Of a stretch of 42,105 bases of DNA, positions 41,709-42,105 are shown one piece after another. The stretch is taken from contig JAGFIQ010000062.1 of assembly GCA_024103495.1 (NCBI GenBank), positions 1 to 42,105 on the forward strand, written 5' to 3'. Position 1 is the stretch's first letter. Each line of letters starts with the position of its first letter. This DNA comes from Aridibacter famidurans. Its GTDB lineage: Bacteria > Acidobacteriota > Blastocatellia > Pyrinomonadales > Pyrinomonadaceae. A model generated the notes under the pieces. The model was not told the DNA's origin, did no database searches, and saw only the letters and a list, made by a program, of their open reading frames with translations. The translations under genes and the position numbers were made by a program.

Positions 41709-42105
41709 CTAGTCGTTCGCGGGCGCCCTTCCGACGCCAAGCGCGTCCGCGACCCGGTTTATGTAGTTGAACCAGGAGGCGATCAGGGTGATCTGCGTGA
41801 TCGCCGTGTCGTCGAATCCCGCTTCACGAAGCTTGTCGATATGCCCGGGGTGGATCTTCACCGCGTCCCTTGTCAGCTGGATCGCGTAATCGCACATCGC
41901 CCGCTCGGCGGAAGTGATCGGGGCGTTCTCGTAATCGTTCCGGAGCTTGTCGATAAGATCGTCCTCAAGCGTTACGGTACGCAGAAACTCTGCGTGAGAT
42001 TCCACTCAGTAAAAGCAGTCGTTTGTCTCGGACACTATAGTCGCGATCATCTCCTGCTGGCGCCTTTCCAGCGGAAGGTCGTCGCGGAAAAGCGTGCTGA
42101 GCAGC
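41709..42105 (-). CDS. AhpD-like peroxidase-related selenoprotein (partial, in-frame TGA)
   Basis: The gene runs off the window edge; at least 131 residues are visible. From the edge the frame reads [21 protein letters not shown], then TGA (42006-42008), then [17 protein letters not shown] and on to [20 protein letters not shown]. This matches the AhpD/carboxymuconolactone-decarboxylase peroxidase-related family on both sides of the TGA. The TGA replaces the second Cys of C-x-x-C, the peroxidatic position in AhpD, with His four residues later as expected. A SECIS-like hairpin follows. I therefore read CFYU with selenocysteine. Automated calling would start at the GTG at 42005, losing the active site. 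A nonsense mutation or sequencing error is the alternative. Two membrane-protein genes follow in the same operon. Confidence 0.8.
41979..42008 (-). promoter_or_regulatory. Candidate bacterial SECIS element after the in-frame TGA
   Basis: On the minus strand, 10 nt after the TGA, a 17-nt hairpin (41979-41995) has a 6-bp stem ACGCAG/CTGCGT and the 5-nt loop AGUUU with G at position 2. Bacterial SECIS elements need a stem-loop just after UGA with a G in the first two loop positions. Size and spacing resemble what I recall for E. coli fdhF. Confidence 0.7.

Noticed and set aside
41709..42005. A short 98-residue protein starting at the GTG at 42005
   Set aside because: It would lack the redox motif, and the frame continues upstream with family-like sequence beyond the TGA. 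The Sec reading explains all of it.

Overview
The window is about 42 kb of GC-rich bacterial chromosome. It looks like a free-living, Gram-negative, respiring heterotroph: OmpA-type and MsbA-type envelope proteins, an ETF:quinone oxidoreductase, succinyl-CoA synthetase beta and two histidine-degradation genes. The mix of VIT/VWA proteins, Ycf48-like propellers, paired M16 peptidases, Ser/Asp-rich lipoproteins and abundant palindromic intergenic repeats suggests Acidobacteriota, perhaps Blastocatellia. That is an inference from gene content; no rRNA or other phylogenetic marker was tested.

Layout. 1-6.4 kb: a YegP-like DUF1508 gene, then a minus-strand run of GAF protein, cytosolic subtilase, active M16 peptidase, inactive M16 partner and a ColD-type sugar 3-dehydratase. 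6.6-15.4 kb: S41 protease, Ycf48-like propeller, VIT-VWA protein, coiled-coil protein, a degenerate ABC ATPase with a TOBE domain, and an OmpA protein. 15.4-21.1 kb: MsbA-like exporter and yicC (plus), converging on etf-qo, gmk and rpoZ (minus) across a repeat-filled gap. 21.2-24.8 kb: a DUF3142 protein coupled to a 916-residue helical-repeat protein. 24.8-29.4 kb: an accessory islet of small unknown genes bordered by REP-like palindromes. 29.4-34.4 kb: sucC, two lipoproteins (one a DUF4344 metallopeptidase), pepA and smpB. 34.4-36.0 kb: an IS200-type Y1 transposase flanked by six inverted REP units. 36.0-42.1 kb: thioesterase, hutH, MscS channel, hutI, two paralogous four-helix membrane proteins and, at the edge, an AhpD-like gene.

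The most notable observation is at the right edge. The AhpD-like gene appears to begin at a GTG at 42005, but the same frame continues upstream with family-like sequence through one in-frame TGA (42006-42008). That TGA falls on the second Cys of the CxxC redox motif. Ten nucleotides downstream lies a 17-nt stem-loop resembling a bacterial SECIS element, so the gene is probably a selenoprotein (CFYU) that ordinary gene calling truncates.

The second theme is palindromic repeats. REP-like units, many with GAA triloops inside GCGAAGC cores, surround the Y1 transposase in inverted orientation, and another REP family borders the 25-29 kb islet. Two repeat arrays begin exactly at, or supply, the stop codons of neighbouring genes (yicC/rpoZ and sucC).
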